Shown in pieces: positions 1 through 11,451 of a stretch of DNA of 49,780 bases (position 1 is its first letter; the number at the start of each line of letters is the position of its first letter). The notes under the pieces were generated by a model. It had not been told where the DNA came from. It worked only from the letters and a program-made list of their open reading frames with translations, and searched no databases. Source of the stretch: an uncultured Eubacteriales bacterium (lineage in GTDB: Bacteria > Bacillota > Clostridia > Christensenellales > QALW01); NCBI GenBank assembly GCA_900547955.1, contig URIR01000011.1, positions 1-49,780 of the forward strand, in the 5' to 3' direction. The position numbers and the translations under genes are program-made.

Positions 1-2528
<2,528 letters not shown>

Positions 2529-2556
2529 GGGGTAACTCTCTCCCTTCTAATTTATC

Positions 2557-5500
2557 TTAAAAATCCTCGTCGTCCTCAAGCTCGTCTTCGCCCGCCTCAA
2601 ATATATCCAGGCCGTCCAATTCAAGCTCGTCCTCGTCCTCATCTTCGTCCTCTGCTTCATCCAGGCCGTTAAGGTCGAAATCCTCCTCGCCGAACAGGTC
2701 GAGCATGGGATTATCCACAGGCGCGCCCATATGCTCGGGAGCCAATTCGATAACGTCCCGGTCGTCGTCCAGAAGCTCGCGCATATGCACTTCCTTCTTC
2801 TCCTCGGTAAGAATCCTTACGTCCAAAGCAAGGGAGCGCAGCTCCTCTAATAAGACCTTAAAGGATTCGGGAATACCCGGCTCAGGGATATTCACACCCT
2901 TTATAATAGCCTCGTAAGCCTTAACGCGGCCCACTACGTCGTCCGATTTAATAGTAAGCAGCTCCTGAAGGGTATGCGCGGCGCCATAGGCTTCAAGCGC
3001 CCAAACCTCCATTTCTCCGAAACGCTGGCCGCCGAACTGCGCCTTGCCTCCCAGAGGCTGCTGTGTAACCAGCGAATAGGGGCCGGTAGAGCGCGCGTGA
3101 ATCTTGTCGTCCACAAGGTGAACAAGCTTAAGATAATGCATTATGCCTACTGTAACCGGATTGTCAAAGGGCTCGCCGGTACGTCCGTCATAAAGCACCG
3201 TCTTTCCTGAAGGATCCATACCCGCCTTTTCAAGGCATTCCTGGATATCATCCTCGGTTGCGCCGTCAAATACCGGAGTAGCTATATGCCAGCCCAGCTT
3301 TTTGGCGGCCATGCCCAGATGCACCTCCAGAACCTGCCCCATATTCATACGGGAGGGAACGCCCAGAGGGTTAAGCACTATCTGCACCGGAGTGCCGTCA
3401 GGCAGGAAGGGCATATCCTCCTCGGGAAGTATGCGGGAAATAACGCCCTTGTTTCCGTGGCGGCCCGCCATTTTATCTCCTACCGAAATCTTTCTCTTCT
3501 GCGCTATATACACACGCACCATGCGGCTGACGCCAGGAGAAAGCTCGTCTTTATTTTCGCGCGTAAAGGTCTTGACGTCTACAATAACGCCGCCCTCGCC
3601 GTGAGGCACGCGCAGAGAGGTATCTCTTACCTCGCGGGATTTTTCTCCGAATATAGCGCGCAGCAGGCGCTCCTCGGCAGTCATTTCTGTTTCGCCCTTG
3701 GGCGTAACCTTTCCTACAAGAATATCCCCTGAACGCACCTCCGCGCCTATGCGGATAACTCCGTTCTCGTCCAGGTCGGTAAGGCTGTCCTCGCTGATAT
3801 TGGGTATATCCCTGGTTATCTCCTCAGGACCCAGCTTGGTATCCCTCGCCTCGCATTCATATTTTTCAATATGGATAGAGGTGAATACGTCGTTTTTAAC
3901 CAGCGCTTCGCTGATAAGAATGGCGTCCTCGTAATTATAGCCTTCCCAGGGCATAAATGCTATCAAAATATTTCGTCCCAGAGCTATCTCGCCCTGATCC
4001 GTGCTGGGGCCGTCGGCTATGGTCTGGCGCTTGGCGACATATTCGCCCTGCTTGACTATAGGACGCTGATTAATGCAGGTACCCTGGTTGCTGCGCTTGA
4101 ATTTCTGCAATTCATAGGAATACTCCTTGCCGTCGTCTCCCATTATTATAATTTTGTCCGCGTCTACAAAGCGCACAACTCCGCTTTCTGCCGCAAGAAT
4201 GCTTACGCCCGAATCCATAGCGGCCTTATATTCTATGCCCGTGCCTACAATAGGAGCCTCAGGCACTAAAAGGGGCACGGCCTGACGCTGCATGTTGGCG
4301 CCCATAAGCGCTCGGGACGCGTCGTCGTTTTCCAAAAAGGGAATCATGGCCGTAGCTACCGAAACCACCTGCTTGGGCGAAACATCTATATAATCTACCT
4401 CTGAAATAGGCACCTCGACAAATTCATCCCGGACGCGCACAGGCACATGGTCGGCTATAAAGTGGCCCTGTTCATCCAGCTGCTCGTTAGCCTGAGCTAT
4501 GACGTACTTATCCTCGTCGTCCGCCGTAAGATAATCCACTTCGTCAGTAACAACTCCCTTTTCCTTATCCACGCGGCGGTAAGGGGATTCAATAAAACCG
4601 TATTCGTTTATGCGCGCATAGGTAGCCAACGAGCCTATCAGGCCTATATTCTTTCCTTCAGGCGTTTCTATAGGGCACATGCGGCCGTAATGCGAATGGT
4701 GAACGTCCCGCACCTCAAAGGAGGGGCGGTCGCGGTTAAGGCCTCCGGGGCCCAGGGCTGAAAGACGGCGCTTATGAGTAAGCTCGGCCAGCGGGTTATT
4801 CTGGTCCATAAACTGAGAAAGCTGGCTGGAGCCGAAGAATTCCTTAACAGCCGCCGTCACCGGCCGTATATTGATAAGAGAAGTAGGGGTCGCGCCCTCT
4901 ATTCCCTGAGTGCTCATTCTCTCGCGCACTACGCGCTCCATGCGTGAAAAGCCGACGCGCAGCTGATTCTGGAGCAGTTCGCCCACGCAGCGCACGCGCC
5001 TGTTGCCCAAATGGTCGATATCGTCCACATTGCCGAATTCACCGCAGAGATTTACTCCGTAATTGACTGAAGCGATTATATCCTCAATATATACCGTAAG
5101 GGGCACCAGCCTGTCCTTTTCCTCTATAAGGCGTTCCTTAAGCGTCTGGCTGTCCAGGCCCTCGTTCAGTATGGCGCGAAGAGTAGGATAGTGCACCTTT
5201 TCGCGTATACCCGCCTCAATGGGAGGGAAGGGCAGAAAAGGCCCTGCGTCCACAAAATGATTGCTTATCACCGTTTGCAGTCTCTCAAAGGGCTCGCCCT
5301 TTTCATTCTTATGATGGGTGCGCAGCAAAACGGTTTTTACGCCTGCGTTTTGAATATCCACGGCCAGAGCGGGCGTGATAAAGCCGCCCTCCTCCAGCAT
5401 AATTTCGCCCGTCTCGGGATTGACTATGCTCTCGGCAGCCGTCTGATTCTCTATTCGGCCGGCCAGGGAAAGCTTTTTATTAAATTTATAGCGGCCCACC

Positions 5501-6327
5501 CGCGCCAGGTCGTATCTCTTGGGATCGAAAAAGGTGGCCAGCAGACGCTCGCGCATGGTGTCTACCGTAGCGCTTTCGCCCGGACGCAGCCTTTTATACA
5601 TTTCAGCCAGGCCGTCCGTTTCATTTTCGATAGGAGCCGCTCCCGAACGGTCGTGGGCAATAGTCGCGTCCACTACCTCAGAATGGCCCAGCGCCTCAAT
5701 AAGCTGTTCGTCCGTGCCCAGGCCCAACCCGCGCAGCAGGGCGGTTATGGTAGTTTTGCGGGTACGGTCCACCTTAACCCAGAAAACGTTATCCTTATCT
5801 ATTTCATATTCCAGCCATGCGCCCCTGTTAGGAATGAGAGTAGCTGTAAACTGGCTCTTGCCCGTTTTATTATCCCGGCTGTAATATACGCCCGGAGAAC
5901 GGACGAGCTGGCTGGCTATAACGCGCTCGGCTCCATTGATTATAAACGTGCCCGTAGGGGTCATAAGAGGAAAATCACCCATGAACACTTCCTGCTCGGC
6001 TATATCCCGAACAGCGCCGTCCTCCCCCTTAACGGTCAGACGCACGCGCACCTTCATAGGAGCGGCGTAGGTGGTATCCCTCTCCTTGCATTCCTCGATG
6101 GTGTATTTGGTTTTATTCTCCAAATAGCAGTCAAGAAACTCAAGGCGCATATTTTGGGAAAAATCGTCTATAGGCGAAAAATCCTTAATAATGTCTTTAA
6201 GCTCCTCGTGAACGAACTTATCAAAGGAATTCTTCTGGATTTCAATCAAATCAGGCATATCCAGCGGTTCCCTGATGCTTGAAAAGCTCATTCTGGTACG
6301 TTTCCCCATTTTCACTTCGTGAAGCAT
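2557..6327 (-). CDS. rpoB: RNA polymerase beta subunit
   Basis: Beta subunit of RNA polymerase, 1,256 residues, complete. The ATG at 6327 has a GGAGAG site about nine bases upstream; a second ATG six codons in (MGKRTRMSF) is closer to the usual N-terminus but has a poorer site. The rifampicin-pocket segment GSSQLSQFMDQNNPLAELTH is intact around residues 497-520, with D508 matching E. coli D516 and the usual His, Arg and Ser following. None of the common resistance changes is present, so I infer a rifampicin-sensitive enzyme. The C-terminal 45 residues form a strongly acidic Asp/Glu tail. rpoC follows after 28 bases. Ribosomal protein genes rplJ-rplL, the usual upstream neighbours, are not here; the next gene upstream is an unrelated surface protein behind a strong terminator. 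Confidence 0.98.
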   Translation of the reverse strand: MLHEVKMGKRTRMSFSSIREPLDMPDLIEIQKNSFDKFVHEELKDIIKDFSPIDDFSQNMRLEFLDCYLENKTKYTIEECKERDTTYAAPMKVRVRLTVKGEDGAVRDIAEQEVFMGDFPLMTPTGTFIINGAERVIASQLVRSPGVYYSRDNKTGKSQFTATLIPNRGAWLEYEIDKDNVFWVKVDRTRKTTITALLRGLGLGTDEQLIEALGHSEVVDATIAHDRSGAAPIENETDGLAEMYKRLRPGESATVDTMRERLLATFFDPKRYDLARVGRYKFNKKLSLAGRIENQTAAESIVNPETGEIMLEEGGFITPALAVDIQNAGVKTVLLRTHHKNEKGEPFERLQTVISNHFVDAGPFLPFPPIEAGIREKVHYPTLRAILNEGLDSQTLKERLIEEKDRLVPLTVYIEDIIASVNYGVNLCGEFGNVDDIDHLGNRRVRCVGELLQNQLRVGFSRMERVVRERMSTQGIEGATPTSLINIRPVTAAVKEFFGSSQLSQFMDQNNPLAELTHKRRLSALGPGGLNRDRPSFEVRDVHHSHYGRMCPIETPEGKNIGLIGSLATYARINEYGFIESPYRRVDKEKGVVTDEVDYLTADDEDKYVIAQANEQLDEQGHFIADHVPVRVRDEFVEVPISEVDYIDVSPKQVVSVATAMIPFLENDDASRALMGANMQRQAVPLLVPEAPIVGTGIEYKAAMDSGVSILAAESGVVRFVDADKIIIMGDDGKEYSYELQKFKRSNQGTCINQRPIVKQGEYVAKRQTIADGPSTDQGEIALGRNILIAFMPWEGYNYEDAILISEALVKNDVFTSIHIEKYECEARDTKLGPEEITRDIPNISEDSLTDLDENGVIRIGAEVRSGDILVGKVTPKGETEMTAEERLLRAIFGEKSREVRDTSLRVPHGEGGVIVDVKTFTRENKDELSPGVSRMVRVYIAQKRKISVGDKMAGRHGNKGVISRILPEEDMPFLPDGTPVQIVLNPLGVPSRMNMGQVLEVHLGMAAKKLGWHIATPVFDGATEDDIQECLEKAGMDPSGKTVLYDGRTGEPFDNPVTVGIMHYLKLVHLVDDKIHARSTGPYSLVTQQPLGGKAQFGGQRFGEMEVWALEAYGAAHTLQELLTIKSDDVVGRVKAYEAIIKGVNIPEPGIPESFKVLLEELRSLALDVRILTEEKKEVHMRELLDDDRDVIELAPEHMGAPVDNPMLDLFGEEDFDLNGLDEAEDEDEDEDELELDGLDIFEAGEDELEDDEDF

Positions 6328-6517
6328 ACATCCACTCTCCGTTTCATAAAGTCAAACATAGCCCTCGGCGCCGTGGTTAAATTGATATGAACTCTTACAA
6401 TTAAAACGCTTGCTTTTTTTAGCTTATTATGTAAAATAGTCTTATAAAAGCACACATTCCCCTTCCCCGCCGCACAGCAGGCAAGTATTCCCACGTTACC
6501 TTATAATGCAATAGTTA

Positions 6518-6546
6518 AGTTTATCACGCTTGTCAAGGTCTGTCAA
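6518..6546 (-). promoter_or_regulatory. Candidate promoter for rpoB-rpoC
   Basis: Reading the minus strand, TTGACA (6541-6546) is followed after 17 bases by TAAACT (6518-6523). A second TTGACA lies ten bases downstream at 6531-6536 but has a weaker -10 partner. The transcript would carry a leader of about 180 bases before the rpoB start, with no recognisable regulatory RNA in it. The whole stretch 6328-6672 holds no convincing gene; it is AT-rich and contains only this promoter and leader. Confidence 0.6.
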
Positions 6547-6672
6547 CTGTTTTGTGCCAATTATTTAATGAAAAATAAAAATGATAAAAATGAGGTTTCA
6601 GGAAGCCGGCAATAATAAAAAGCTGACTTGGGCGCGCCGGCTAAAATAAAAACTTACTGAATGTTTAAAAAC

Positions 6673-6717
6673 AAATAATAAATAGGGCCCGCCTAAGGCG
6701 GGCCCTATTTATTATTT
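6673..6717. terminator. Strong intrinsic terminator after the beta-helix surface protein gene
   Basis: A perfect 21-bp stem with a TAA loop: the arms contain AATAGGGCCCGCC and its complement. It sits 11 bases past the stop of the minus-strand gene at 6729 and is followed on that strand by a T-rich run, so it should end that transcript and insulate rpoB from it. Being symmetrical with A/T flanks, it could work in both directions. Confidence 0.9.
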
Positions 6718-6728
6718 ACAGCTAAAGA

Positions 6729-7907
6729 CTATCGCCGGCTTCGCGCACGCTTTAATTTAACGGCCAGCAGGCCCGCTCCTCCGGCGGCCAGCGCCAGCAC
6801 CGGCCAGAAAAGGAAGCTGTCTCCGGTGTCAGAGGGTTCTGAAAGATTCGGATCCTTTTGGCCGCAAACCGAACACACGCCGTTTACATAATCATGCTTG
6901 TTATTAACAGGAAGCACAGCAGGCTGGCTTATAGCGTTTTCTCCCTTAGCGTCCGAAAACAGCTTTTCGCACCTTTGGCATATCCAATAAGCCTCAAAGC
7001 CTTCCTCCGCGCAGGTAGGCGCCTGGGCCGGCACCTCCTTAAGGTCGTGCCCGAGCGGTTTAATTTCCTGGCCGTCCGCCAGCTTTTTGCCGCAGGCGGC
7101 GCAGTACAAATCTCCGGTATAGCCCTTTTCAGTACAGGAAGCTTCCTTTTTGTTTTCCAGCCGGGTAACGCTATGGTCGCATACAATAAAACCGCCCTCA
7201 GGGCCGGGTATGATTTCAGCGTCCTCAGCAAAATACTTTTCATCTACATCAGTATCAAACTGCCCTCCGCTTATAACTGGAGAACCGAAATTCCCCTCAA
7301 GCACGAGGGGCTTGCCGTTGGTTACAAAATTGCCGCCCTTAATAATCAAATCAGTTTGGGTAGCCGACATGCCCAAAACGGCGTTGCCGTTAGTTTTAAA
7401 CTCTCCGCTTTCAATAGTCACATGGCCGTTTTCATCGCACCAGACAGCATAATAATCCATACCGGTTATATCGGTATTGCGCAGGACTACGTTCGTCGCA
7501 TTATATACGTTTATGCCGCCGTCGGCGGTTATATCCTCTATTAAAACGCCGTCCGTTTCACCTTCATCTCCTATAAACAGCGCATAGCTGCCTCCCTTGG
7601 AATCAAAGCACCCGTTTTTCAGGGTAAAATCGGTGCCCTGAAAAATCAGCGTAAAATTGTCGGCGGAAATAGTGTTGCGTCCCAAATCTATAGTCTTGCC
7701 GCTCACGTCCACCACTCCGCTGCCTGTGGCGTCAATAGAGGCGTCCAGCCTTATATCAGTTACCTCCGAATCGCTTATAGCCTCGAGCAATCCGGCCGCG
7801 TCGGACACCACCCTTACATTCTCCTCAGCCAAGGCTCCGGCCTGAAAAACCATGAGCGCGAGCGCAAGAACAAGGCTTACAAGAAGTATGCTCTTTGCTT
7901 TTTTCAT
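6729..7907 (-). CDS. Secreted beta-helix-like surface protein with C-terminal membrane anchor
   Basis: Predicted exported surface protein of 392 residues. An upstream in-frame TTG (7925) overlaps the ribosome site AAGGGGTG, so the ATG at 7907 is chosen. Residues 1-30 form a signal peptide ending near ALAEE. Residues about 35-225 show repeated short beta-strand motifs (DIRLDASID, VLIEDITADGG, DLIIKGGNFVTNG, PVISGGQFDTD) like right-handed beta-helix proteins of the pectate-lyase type. Residues about 230-350 hold cysteine-containing repeats (CTEKGYTGDLYCAACGKKL, CAEEGFEAYWICQRCEKLF, HDYVNGVCSVCGQ) familiar from clostridial surface proteins. The C-terminus reads SDTGDS, then a hydrophobic stretch and a basic KLKRARSRR tail, resembling a variant LPXTG-type sortase signal. 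No enzymatic residue can be assigned. It has its own promoter and terminator. Confidence 0.7.
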   Translation of the reverse strand: MKKAKSILLVSLVLALALMVFQAGALAEENVRVVSDAAGLLEAISDSEVTDIRLDASIDATGSGVVDVSGKTIDLGRNTISADNFTLIFQGTDFTLKNGCFDSKGGSYALFIGDEGETDGVLIEDITADGGINVYNATNVVLRNTDITGMDYYAVWCDENGHVTIESGEFKTNGNAVLGMSATQTDLIIKGGNFVTNGKPLVLEGNFGSPVISGGQFDTDVDEKYFAEDAEIIPGPEGGFIVCDHSVTRLENKKEASCTEKGYTGDLYCAACGKKLADGQEIKPLGHDLKEVPAQAPTCAEEGFEAYWICQRCEKLFSDAKGENAISQPAVLPVNNKHDYVNGVCSVCGQKDPNLSEPSDTGDSFLFWPVLALAAGGAGLLAVKLKRARSRR

Positions 7908-8038
7908 AATTTCACACCCCTTCAAAATAAAATAACCCGCATCAGCGTCACATTTGCGCTTCTCTGCCTAAAGCAGCCAAAACGCTTCATGCACCCGGCA
8001 TATTTCCATTTTAGCCTGCGGGCTGAATTATTAAGTCA

Positions 8039-8067
8039 TTTATATCATAATAGCGGAAATTTGTCAA
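8039..8067 (-). promoter_or_regulatory. Promoter for the beta-helix surface protein
   Basis: On the minus strand, TTGACA (8062-8067) and TATAAA (8039-8044) are separated by exactly 17 bases. The leader to the ATG at 7907 is about 125 bases. The -35 box starts only a few bases after the fumB stop codon. No clear T-run hairpin separates the two genes, so some read-through from the fumarase operon is possible. Confidence 0.75.
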
Positions 8068-8071
8068 AAGT

Positions 8072-8602
8072 TCAGAGCCTATTAAAGAGGTTCCCTCCAT
8101 GCGCGTCTATAGCGACAACCAGGCGCATATCCTGCACAGTAAGTCTATGCACCGCTTCGCTCTGCAATTCCTCGAAGGCAATAACTTGGCATTCCTTTAC
8201 GCAGGAAGCCATATACGCACCGGCGCCGCCAGCAGCCGCAAGATATATGGCGCCGTATTTTACGCAGGCGCTGCATACCTCAGGGCTGCGCGGGCCTTTG
8301 CCAATCATAGCCGCAAGGCCCAATTCTATCAGGCCCGGAGCATAAGCGTCCATACGCCCGCTGGTCGTAGGCCCGCAGGCCCCTATGGGAAATCCTTCGG
8401 GCGCAGGGGATGGGCCCGCGTAATATATCGCCTGTCCTCCCAGGTCAAAGGGCAGTTTTGCTCCCTCCCTAATAAGAGCGCATATGCGTTTATGCGCAGC
8501 GTCCCGCGCCGTATATATTACGCCCGAAAGCATTACCTCATCTCCCGCGTTCAACTCCAGCAGGCTGTCCTTATTCTCAATGGGAAAGCTTAATTTTTTC
8601 AT
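8072..8602 (-). CDS. fumB: Fumarate hydratase (iron-sulfur, class I) beta subunit
   Basis: Beta (C-terminal-type) subunit of two-subunit iron-sulfur fumarase/tartrate dehydratase, which adds water to fumarate to give malate. It has 176 residues, the normal length for this half. The family pattern is clear: LSGVIYTARDAAHKRI near residue 25, then YYAGPSPAPEGFPIGACGPTTSGRMD and MIGKGPRS. The ATG has an AAAGGAGG site seven bases upstream. It follows the alpha subunit by 19 bases, so the two should be translated together and form one enzyme. L(+)-tartrate dehydratase has the same architecture and cannot be excluded by eye; fumarase is the commoner assignment. The symbol is a descriptive choice, as naming differs between genomes. 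Confidence 0.9.
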   Translation of the reverse strand: MKKLSFPIENKDSLLELNAGDEVMLSGVIYTARDAAHKRICALIREGAKLPFDLGGQAIYYAGPSPAPEGFPIGACGPTTSGRMDAYAPGLIELGLAAMIGKGPRSPEVCSACVKYGAIYLAAAGGAGAYMASCVKECQVIAFEELQSEAVHRLTVQDMRLVVAIDAHGGNLFNRL

Positions 8603-8621
8603 TTATCCTCCTTTAATCTGG

Positions 8622-9455
8622 CTAAATCCGAGCAGTTTTATGCCGCGCGCAGTGGCACTGCATATTCACGGCCACAGGCAGGCCCGCAATATGAGTAGGA
8701 TAGCTCTCTATATGCACGGCCAGAGCCGTAGTTCGGCCTCCCAGTCCCTGAGGGCCTATATTTAAAAGATTTATTTTTTCCAAAAGCTCTTTTTCCATAT
8801 CCGCAAGAACGCTATCCTCCGAAGCCTGGCCCAAAGGCCTCAAAAGGGAATGCTTGGCCATAATCGCGGCCTTTTCCATAGTGCCTCCTATTCCTACTCC
8901 CACCACCACAGGAGGACATGGATTGCCGCCGGCGCTTTTAACGGTATCAATTATAAAACGTTTAACGCCCTCTGCGCCGTCTGAGGGTTTAAGCATTTTC
9001 AAAGCGCTCATATTTTCGCTGCCAAAGCCTTTAGGCTCAGCGCTAAGTATTATTTGGTCTCCCGCGATTAATTGAACATGTATAACGGCCGGAGTGTTAT
9101 CCAGCGTATTGATTCTGTCAAGCGGAGAGAGCACAGATTTGCGCATGCCCGAATACGCCCGGCGCACTCCCTCATTTACCGCGTCCTCAAAAAGCCCGCC
9201 CGTTATATGCACGTCCTGCCCAATTTGAGCAAACACCACAGCCATACCCGTATCCTGGCAGAGAGGCAGTCCTGTTTCAGCGGCTATCTCCGCATTTTCC
9301 ACCGCCAGATTCAAAAAGCTGCGCGCGCGCGCCGTATCCTCGTCCTGCGCCGCTCTATTAAGCGCAGGGACGACTTCGGGCGGATATTCCCGACAAGCGC
9401 TTTTAAAAAGTTCTTCAATGCAAAGGGTTATTTGCCCGGCATCTATATTTCTCAT
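8622..9455 (-). CDS. fumA: Fumarate hydratase (iron-sulfur, class I) alpha subunit
   Basis: Alpha (catalytic N-terminal-type) subunit of class I fumarase, 277 residues. The three cysteine regions expected to hold the 4Fe-4S cluster are present: LPLCQDTGM, GGNPCPPVVVGVGIGGTMEKA, and MQCHCARH near the C-terminus. The ATG at 9455 is preceded by AGAGGAAG. It lies 42 bases after mscS and 19 bases before the beta subunit. The enzyme is oxygen-sensitive in characterised relatives, which suits an anaerobe. No separate promoter is obvious, so it is probably read from the sua5 promoter upstream. Confidence 0.93.
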   Translation of the reverse strand: MRNIDAGQITLCIEELFKSACREYPPEVVPALNRAAQDEDTARARSFLNLAVENAEIAAETGLPLCQDTGMAVVFAQIGQDVHITGGLFEDAVNEGVRRAYSGMRKSVLSPLDRINTLDNTPAVIHVQLIAGDQIILSAEPKGFGSENMSALKMLKPSDGAEGVKRFIIDTVKSAGGNPCPPVVVGVGIGGTMEKAAIMAKHSLLRPLGQASEDSVLADMEKELLEKINLLNIGPQGLGGRTTALAVHIESYPTHIAGLPVAVNMQCHCARHKTARI

Positions 9456-9497
9456 GTTACTTCCTCTTTTGCTATAATTTATTCCATTTAAAAAGGG

Positions 9498-10313
9498 TTA
9501 ATTCTTATCCGCGTTATGCAGATTAACGTCCACCTGATTAAAGGGAATGGTTATACCCTCCCTGTCAAAGGCTAATTTCACCTGTTCATTCATATAAAAA
9601 TAAATATTCCAGTAATCCTCTTTTTTGCACCAGACCCGCGTTACCAGCTTAACAGCGCTTGCGTCGTGTGACATTACCTCAACCAGGGGTTCCGGGTCCT
9701 CTAAAGCGCCGGGAGCGGCCGAAATAATCTGACGCAGAATTTCCTTAGCTTTTAATATGCTGTCTCCGTAGCCTATAGAAAAATTCATATCCACCCGACG
9801 AAGGTCGTTATGCGAATAATTAGTTACTATATTGCCGGCCAGCACCGAATTGGGAATAATTATCCGCTTATTGTCCACCGAATTTACTGTAGTATACAAG
9901 AGATCCACGCTGTCTATGCTGCCGGCAGCGCCGTCCATTTCTATATAATCGCCCGATTTAAAATTCTTGCTGGCGATAATAAGCATGCCGCTGGCAATAT
10001 TTGAGAGGCTGTCCTTTAAAGCCAGTCCTATAGCTACACCAGCCGAAGCGAGTACTGCCAGTAGCGAGCCGGTATCCAGCCCAAGCGAGCTCGCCGCCAT
10101 AAGCACAATAACAATCCATATAATAATCCTAGTGGCAGAACGTATAAACGCGTGCATTGTTTTATCTATACGGCTTGCAAGCACCTTATGCATCCATTTA
10201 AGCACCAGGTACTGAATCAGCATGCCTATAACTATTATAGCGGCCGCTATAGCCAGTCTGGGCAGAAAGCCCTTTATAGGCTCCCAAATATGTTCTGAAA
10301 AATAATTATCCAT
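9498..10313 (-). CDS. mscS: Small-conductance mechanosensitive channel, MscS type
   Basis: Membrane tension-gated channel protecting against osmotic down-shock, 271 residues. Three hydrophobic helices occupy roughly residues 18-40, 60-85 and 88-115. The third (LLAVLASAGVAIGLALKDSLSNIASGMLI) is the glycine/alanine-rich pore helix typical of MscS. The cytoplasmic beta domain follows (GDYIEMDGAAGSIDSVDLLYT, then IIIPNSVLAGNIVTNYS). The ATG has a CGGAGGG site. It sits 19 bases after the Sua5 gene and is presumably in its operon. Length and helix count match the minimal YggB/MscS class. Confidence 0.93.
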   Translation of the reverse strand: MDNYFSEHIWEPIKGFLPRLAIAAAIIVIGMLIQYLVLKWMHKVLASRIDKTMHAFIRSATRIIIWIVIVLMAASSLGLDTGSLLAVLASAGVAIGLALKDSLSNIASGMLIIASKNFKSGDYIEMDGAAGSIDSVDLLYTTVNSVDNKRIIIPNSVLAGNIVTNYSHNDLRRVDMNFSIGYGDSILKAKEILRQIISAAPGALEDPEPLVEVMSHDASAVKLVTRVWCKKEDYWNIYFYMNEQVKLAFDREGITIPFNQVDVNLHNADKN

Positions 10314-10332
10314 GCATTCCCTCCGATATGAA

Positions 10333-11391
10333 TTAATAGCCTACTTTGATATGTCCTACCTCTATTTGGCCGTGTTCTGAAAGAACGGTAAAACCGCTGG
10401 CTCTAAGCAGCCGGTTAGTAACCGAAAGTCCCACGCCTGTCTGGTCATTCCAAAGCGCTATAACCAAATCCTTGCCCAGAACGTCCGCCTCCCTTAAAAG
10501 CGCAAAAAGCCGCTGAGCTGCCTGTTCAGGATGGCTTTGACTGTAAAGAGGAGCGCCGGAGCGTCCTGGCATAGCTTCAATTTGCATTTCTGAAGCCAGC
10601 AGCCAGACTTTCAGGCCGGCCTGAGCCGCTTTATCGTACGCAAGCTTTGCCGTTTCAAGCTCACAAGCTATTACTACGCGGGCCCGGGGAGAATAATGCT
10701 TATATTTCATGCCCGGGCTGGCGGCTTTATCCACCATGCCGCTGTTAAGCACGCTTTTATGCACCTGAACTTCCGGCAATACCTCCCGGAGCTGCTCGAG
10801 AGTTATTCCGCCGGGCCGCAGCAGCACAGGCTTTTGTCCTGCAAGGGAAAGCACAGTAGATTCAACCCCTACTACGCATGGACCTCCATCTAAAATAACC
10901 TCCACGCGGCCGTTTAAATCCTCAAACACATGCTGGGCGGATGTAGGGGACGGACTGCCTGAAAGATTGGCGCTGGGCGCAGCTATTGGCCTGCCCGCCG
11001 CCTGAATAAAGGCTCTTGCCGCCGGATGGGAAGGAATACGCACGCCCACGGTATCCAGGCCGGCGGAAACCTCCGTAGGAATACGCCTGGTTTTTTTAAG
11101 CACCAGCGTAAGCGGACCTGGGGCAAAGCGTTTAAAAAGCAGTTCTGCCTCATTCGGAATTTCCCGCACAACCTCTTCCAGACCTTCTATAGAAGGGATA
11201 TGAACTATAAGGGGGTTATCTCCCGGTCTGCCCTTAGCTTCAAATATTTTTTTTACCGCCGAGGCCTTAAGCGCATCCGCGCCTAAGCCATAGACTGTTT
11301 CGGTAGGAAAAGCAACTAGTCCGCCGGCCCTTATTATATCAGCGGCGCGGCACAAAGACTGCTGGTTTACCGGCAAAATTTCGGTTTTCAA
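10333..11391 (-). CDS. ywlC: Threonylcarbamoyl-AMP synthase, Sua5/YwlC type
   Basis: Makes threonylcarbamoyl-AMP from threonine, bicarbonate and ATP, the first step of the universal tRNA t6A37 modification. It has 352 residues: a YrdC domain in the first ~205 (IIRAGGLVAFPTETVYGLGA, AKGRPGDNPLIVHI, PSANLSGSPSPTSA, GGPCVVGVESTV) and a C-terminal Sua5 domain (about 230-350) joined by the SPGMKYKHYSP linker. The start is TTG at 11391 with a GAGGGGA site; no ATG fits as well. It is first gene of a likely operon with mscS, fumA and fumB, transcribed from the promoter at 11423-11451. A YwlE-type phosphatase, its neighbour in Bacillus, is found far away at 48 kb here. Confidence 0.94.
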   Translation of the reverse strand: MKTEILPVNQQSLCRAADIIRAGGLVAFPTETVYGLGADALKASAVKKIFEAKGRPGDNPLIVHIPSIEGLEEVVREIPNEAELLFKRFAPGPLTLVLKKTRRIPTEVSAGLDTVGVRIPSHPAARAFIQAAGRPIAAPSANLSGSPSPTSAQHVFEDLNGRVEVILDGGPCVVGVESTVLSLAGQKPVLLRPGGITLEQLREVLPEVQVHKSVLNSGMVDKAASPGMKYKHYSPRARVVIACELETAKLAYDKAAQAGLKVWLLASEMQIEAMPGRSGAPLYSQSHPEQAAQRLFALLREADVLGKDLVIALWNDQTGVGLSVTNRLLRASGFTVLSEHGQIEVGHIKVGY

Positions 11392-11422
11392 AAAATCCCC
11401 TCGTATCTTTACAATATTTTAA

Positions 11423-11451
11423 ATTATACACTAGGCGATAAAAACTTGCAA
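11423..11451 (-). promoter_or_regulatory. Promoter for sua5-mscS-fumA-fumB
   Basis: On the minus strand, TTGCAA (11446-11451), a 17-base spacer and a perfect TATAAT (11423-11428). The predicted start of transcription is about 25 bases before the TTG start codon, leaving a very short leader with the GAGGGGA site. Confidence 0.8.

Noticed and set aside
5191..6282. A 363-codon plus-strand open frame
   Set aside because: It lies wholly antisense to rpoB, which is unmistakable; its translation has no family features.
6312..6494. A 60-codon frame overlapping the rpoB start as a leader peptide
   Set aside because: It has no good ribosome site and overlaps rpoB out of frame; the leader looks non-coding.
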